Assembly (NCBI GenBank): GCA_943846675.1
Contig: OX044357.1
Coordinates: 1,240,001 to 1,304,000, forward strand
From: UBA987 sp002292105
Lineage (GTDB): Bacteria; Bacteroidota; Bacteroidia; NS11-12g; UBA9320
DNA length: 64,000 nt
Direction: 5' to 3'
The notes beneath the pieces were generated by a model that was given only the letters and a program-made list of their open reading frames with translations, was not told where the DNA came from and ran no database searches. Position numbers and translations under genes: made by a program. Shown here in pieces: positions 62,906 through 64,000 of this stretch; position 1 is the stretch's first letter, and each line of letters starts with the position of its first letter.

Positions 62906-63049
62906 TTATTTGTCTTTAACCCATTCACAATGAGATTTGTGAACGTGCTTTCCATATTTATGGTGTTTCGCTTTAAATAAAGACAGTGCACTAAAGGTTG
63001 CAAAGGCCACTATGAATCCTAAGGCAATTAATGGTTTTTTTCGTTTCAT
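62906..63049 (-). CDS. Small histidine-rich membrane or periplasmic protein
   Basis: 47 aa. A basic start (MKRKKP), one hydrophobic segment (LIALGFIVAFATFSALSLF), then a His/Lys-rich tail (KAKHHKYGKHVHKSHCEW) with five His and one Cys, which could bind a metal. It begins 2 bp after the stop of the 89-aa gene and ends just before a terminator, which strongly supports a real gene despite its size. No family was recognised. Confidence 0.65.
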   Translation of the reverse strand: MKRKKPLIALGFIVAFATFSALSLFKAKHHKYGKHVHKSHCEWVKDK

Positions 63050-63051
63050 CA

Positions 63052-63321
63052 CTAGGCTTCTTTTGGTTCTGTGTAGTAATAACAATGGTTGCGTCCAAAG
63101 TTGGTTTTGAAGTTTTCATACTCATCTGACTCCATGTTTCGCACGCGTTCAACGAAGGCTAATTTTCTGTTGTGCCAATGTTGACGTTTCCATCTACCTC
63201 TGCCAGACAGTTTGAAAATAAGTGCTAAAATGGCTAGCACAATAAAGAATCGGAAAGCGACAAAGAAGAGTAGTCCAACTAATAATCCGATTGCAATGGT
63301 TCTAAAAATGTTCTTAATCAT
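63052..63321 (-). CDS. Small membrane protein with C-terminal NM..E-ENFKT motif
   Basis: 89 aa. A strongly hydrophobic N-terminal half (one long or two short membrane helices, IAIGLLVGLLFFVAFRFFIV) is followed by a basic, Trp/His-rich stretch (GRGRWKRQHWHNRKLAF) and RNMESDEYENFKTNFGRN. The last part resembles the partial protein at the right window edge (NMTDEEKENFKTEW). The arrangement recalls small periplasmic sensor-like proteins of the Spy/CpxP kind, but this is only inferred. Co-transcribed with the 47-aa gene (2 bp gap). Confidence 0.65.
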   Translation of the reverse strand: MIKNIFRTIAIGLLVGLLFFVAFRFFIVLAILALIFKLSGRGRWKRQHWHNRKLAFVERVRNMESDEYENFKTNFGRNHCYYYTEPKEA

Positions 63322-63858
63322 GTCTTTTTTTGTTTTCTATTAGTGTAGACGGATGAGTTGAAATATTACTTTAATTTTTTTTGTTTTTTTTTAAATTAGG
63401 GCTTACCAGCCCTAAATCCCGGTTTTCATTTTTGAGACCAAAAACGAAACAAAAAGTCTTGACAGAAATATGCTTTCCACGCGCTCTTCAGGATGCCAAG
63501 AAAATCTATCAAAAGGGGGTCTGCCTTCAGCAGACAAATGCAAGCACTTTTATTGATTTTCTAAGGCATCCTCAATTCACACAGCCACCGGCCCGCATTT
63601 CTGTTGGGCCCAGGCTCATTTATTTATGCTTGATTTAAGATAACAAATTGGTAAAGTCAAGTGTCCTGCGTCAATTTTTAATTTTCAATTCTCAATTCTC
63701 AATTCTCAACGATCAATTATCAACTCTCAATTAACACTTGTCGCAAGGCGATTTCCTGCGTCAGCTGCTCTGAATAACGAATTGGTAAAGTCAAGTGTCT
63801 TGAGTCAACCAGTCCTGCGTCAATTTTCAATTCTCAACTCTCAACTATCAACTCTCAA
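63322..63858. repeat. Repeat island 8: diverged hairpin module and heptamers
   Basis: No gene. A hairpin AGGGCTTACCAGCCCT (63398-63413), the tail TTTTCATTTTT, GAGAC (63434-63438) / GTCTT (63456-63460) around AAAAACGAAACAAAAA, then a diverged block with nested inverted repeats AGGATGCC/GGCATCCT and TCTGC-cttca-GCAGA, and GGCCC-gcatttctgtt-GGGCC in place of the CCCCC/GGTGGG stem of other copies. Two duplicated blocks with AATTGGTAAAGTCAAGTGTC follow, each with AGTCCTGCGTCAA-type and TCAACTA/TTCTCAA heptamer sequence (63675-63733, 63820-63858). Confidence 0.8.
63398..63650 (+). repeat. Hairpin module, diverged copy
   Basis: Shares the first hairpin, tail, second hairpin and loop with the module at 32275-32425 but differs in the downstream third, where the third hairpin is GGCCC / GGGCC with loop GCATTTCTGTT. 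The inverted repeat AGGATGCC / GGCATCCT (about 63490-63574) is unique to this copy. Confidence 0.7.
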
Positions 63859-63999
63859 TTAACACTTGTCCCAACGCGACTTCCATTCCGTCTTGAAGTT
63901 CTCTTTTTCTTCGTCCGTCATATTCATAAACTTGTCTTTAAAGTGCTTGCGACGACCGCGTTTATGTTTGTTGTTTCCGAATTTTGATCCGCCAAATAG
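63859..63999 (-). CDS. C-terminal end of a small protein related to the 89-aa gene (partial)
   Basis: 46 codons up to TAA at 63859-63861; the start lies beyond the window. It contains KHKRGRRKHFKDKFMNMTDE then EKENFKTEWKSRWDKC. The order basic Gly-Arg stretch, N-M, acidic pair, E-N-F-K-T matches the C-terminus of the protein at 63052-63321. Separated from it by a repeat island; both are on the minus strand. Confidence 0.6.
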   Translation of the reverse strand, partial: LFGGSKFGNNKHKRGRRKHFKDKFMNMTDEEKENFKTEWKSRWDKC

Positions 64000-64000
64000 C

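Noticed and set aside
63381..63638. 85-codon open frame in repeat island 8
   Set aside because: Lies wholly within the diverged hairpin module and its nested inverted repeats.

Overview
The window is chromosomal DNA from a member of the Bacteroidota, most likely a marine or aquatic Flavobacteriales-type organism (the exact genus cannot be read from the sequence). The signs are: type IX secretion (T9SS) features, namely a PorU-like C25 protease and several C-terminal sorting domains; TAnnTTTG -7 promoter boxes and almost no Shine-Dalgarno sequences; a carboxypeptidase-domain TonB-dependent receptor paired with a lipoprotein; and families such as DUF2853, MbnP and M16. No rRNA, tRNA or CRISPR array was recognised.

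Layout. 1-7 kb: end of a T9SS cargo gene, two glycosyltransferases, and a large PorU2-like protease. 7-12.5 kb: succinyl-CoA:3-ketoacid CoA-transferase (subunit genes split by an opposing DUF3431 gene), malate dehydrogenase, UDP-galactopyranose mutase and an EamA transporter. 12.5-18.4 kb (minus strand): a lipoprotein hydrolase, an outer-membrane-like protein, and the thrS-infC-rpmI-rplT translation cluster with TTG starts on thrS and infC, preceded by a TPR lipoprotein. 18.4-31.9 kb (mostly plus): homogentisate dioxygenase, a second lipoprotein hydrolase, a small membrane protein, a beta-helix lipoprotein with its TonB receptor, typA, pepD, a GT-C-like membrane protein and an MbnP-like lipoprotein. 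32.8-43.4 kb (minus): an M16 protease, the cell-shape cluster mreB-mreC-mreD-PBP2-rodA, and purH. 43.8-47.1 kb: an AT-rich accessory patch in which an IS3-family element with 4-bp flanking repeats sits between the C-terminal half of a DrmB-like (DISARM, DUF1998) protein and a truncated PD-(D/E)XK endonuclease-like gene. 47.3-55.8 kb: a large outer-membrane propeller/barrel protein, ornithine aminotransferase with two acetyltransferases, DUF2853, a TPR lipoprotein, a CoA-binding protein and purB. 56.4-64 kb: a T9SS-exported endonuclease I, SppA, a T9SS-exported M28 peptidase, and a cluster of small membrane/periplasmic proteins.

The most unusual component is the repeated DNA. Eight intergenic islands (about 19.6-20.5, 32.0-32.8, 35.7-36.3, 43.4-43.8, 47.15-47.3, 55.85-56.4, 59.75-60.45 and 63.35-63.86 kb) are mosaics of the same parts: (a) heptanucleotide arrays (TCAACTA-, TTCTCAA-, TCAAATT- and CTAATGG-like) and one octanucleotide array (GAAGGATT-like); (b) a multi-hairpin module in which the stems change sequence but keep pairing, followed by a constant tail and a second hairpin with the constant loop AAAAACGAAACAAAAA; (c) a roughly 90-bp GTCATTC...GAAGAATCT-type element; (d) an AGTCCTGCGTCCTGAGTCAA-type element. 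The covarying stems suggest that the structure of the module, not its sequence, is kept.

A second pattern is promoter boxes lying only 4-6 nt from the start codon of several genes (glf, rocD, the endonuclease I gene, the M28 peptidase, a small membrane protein and the endonuclease-like fragment), which predicts leaderless mRNAs.
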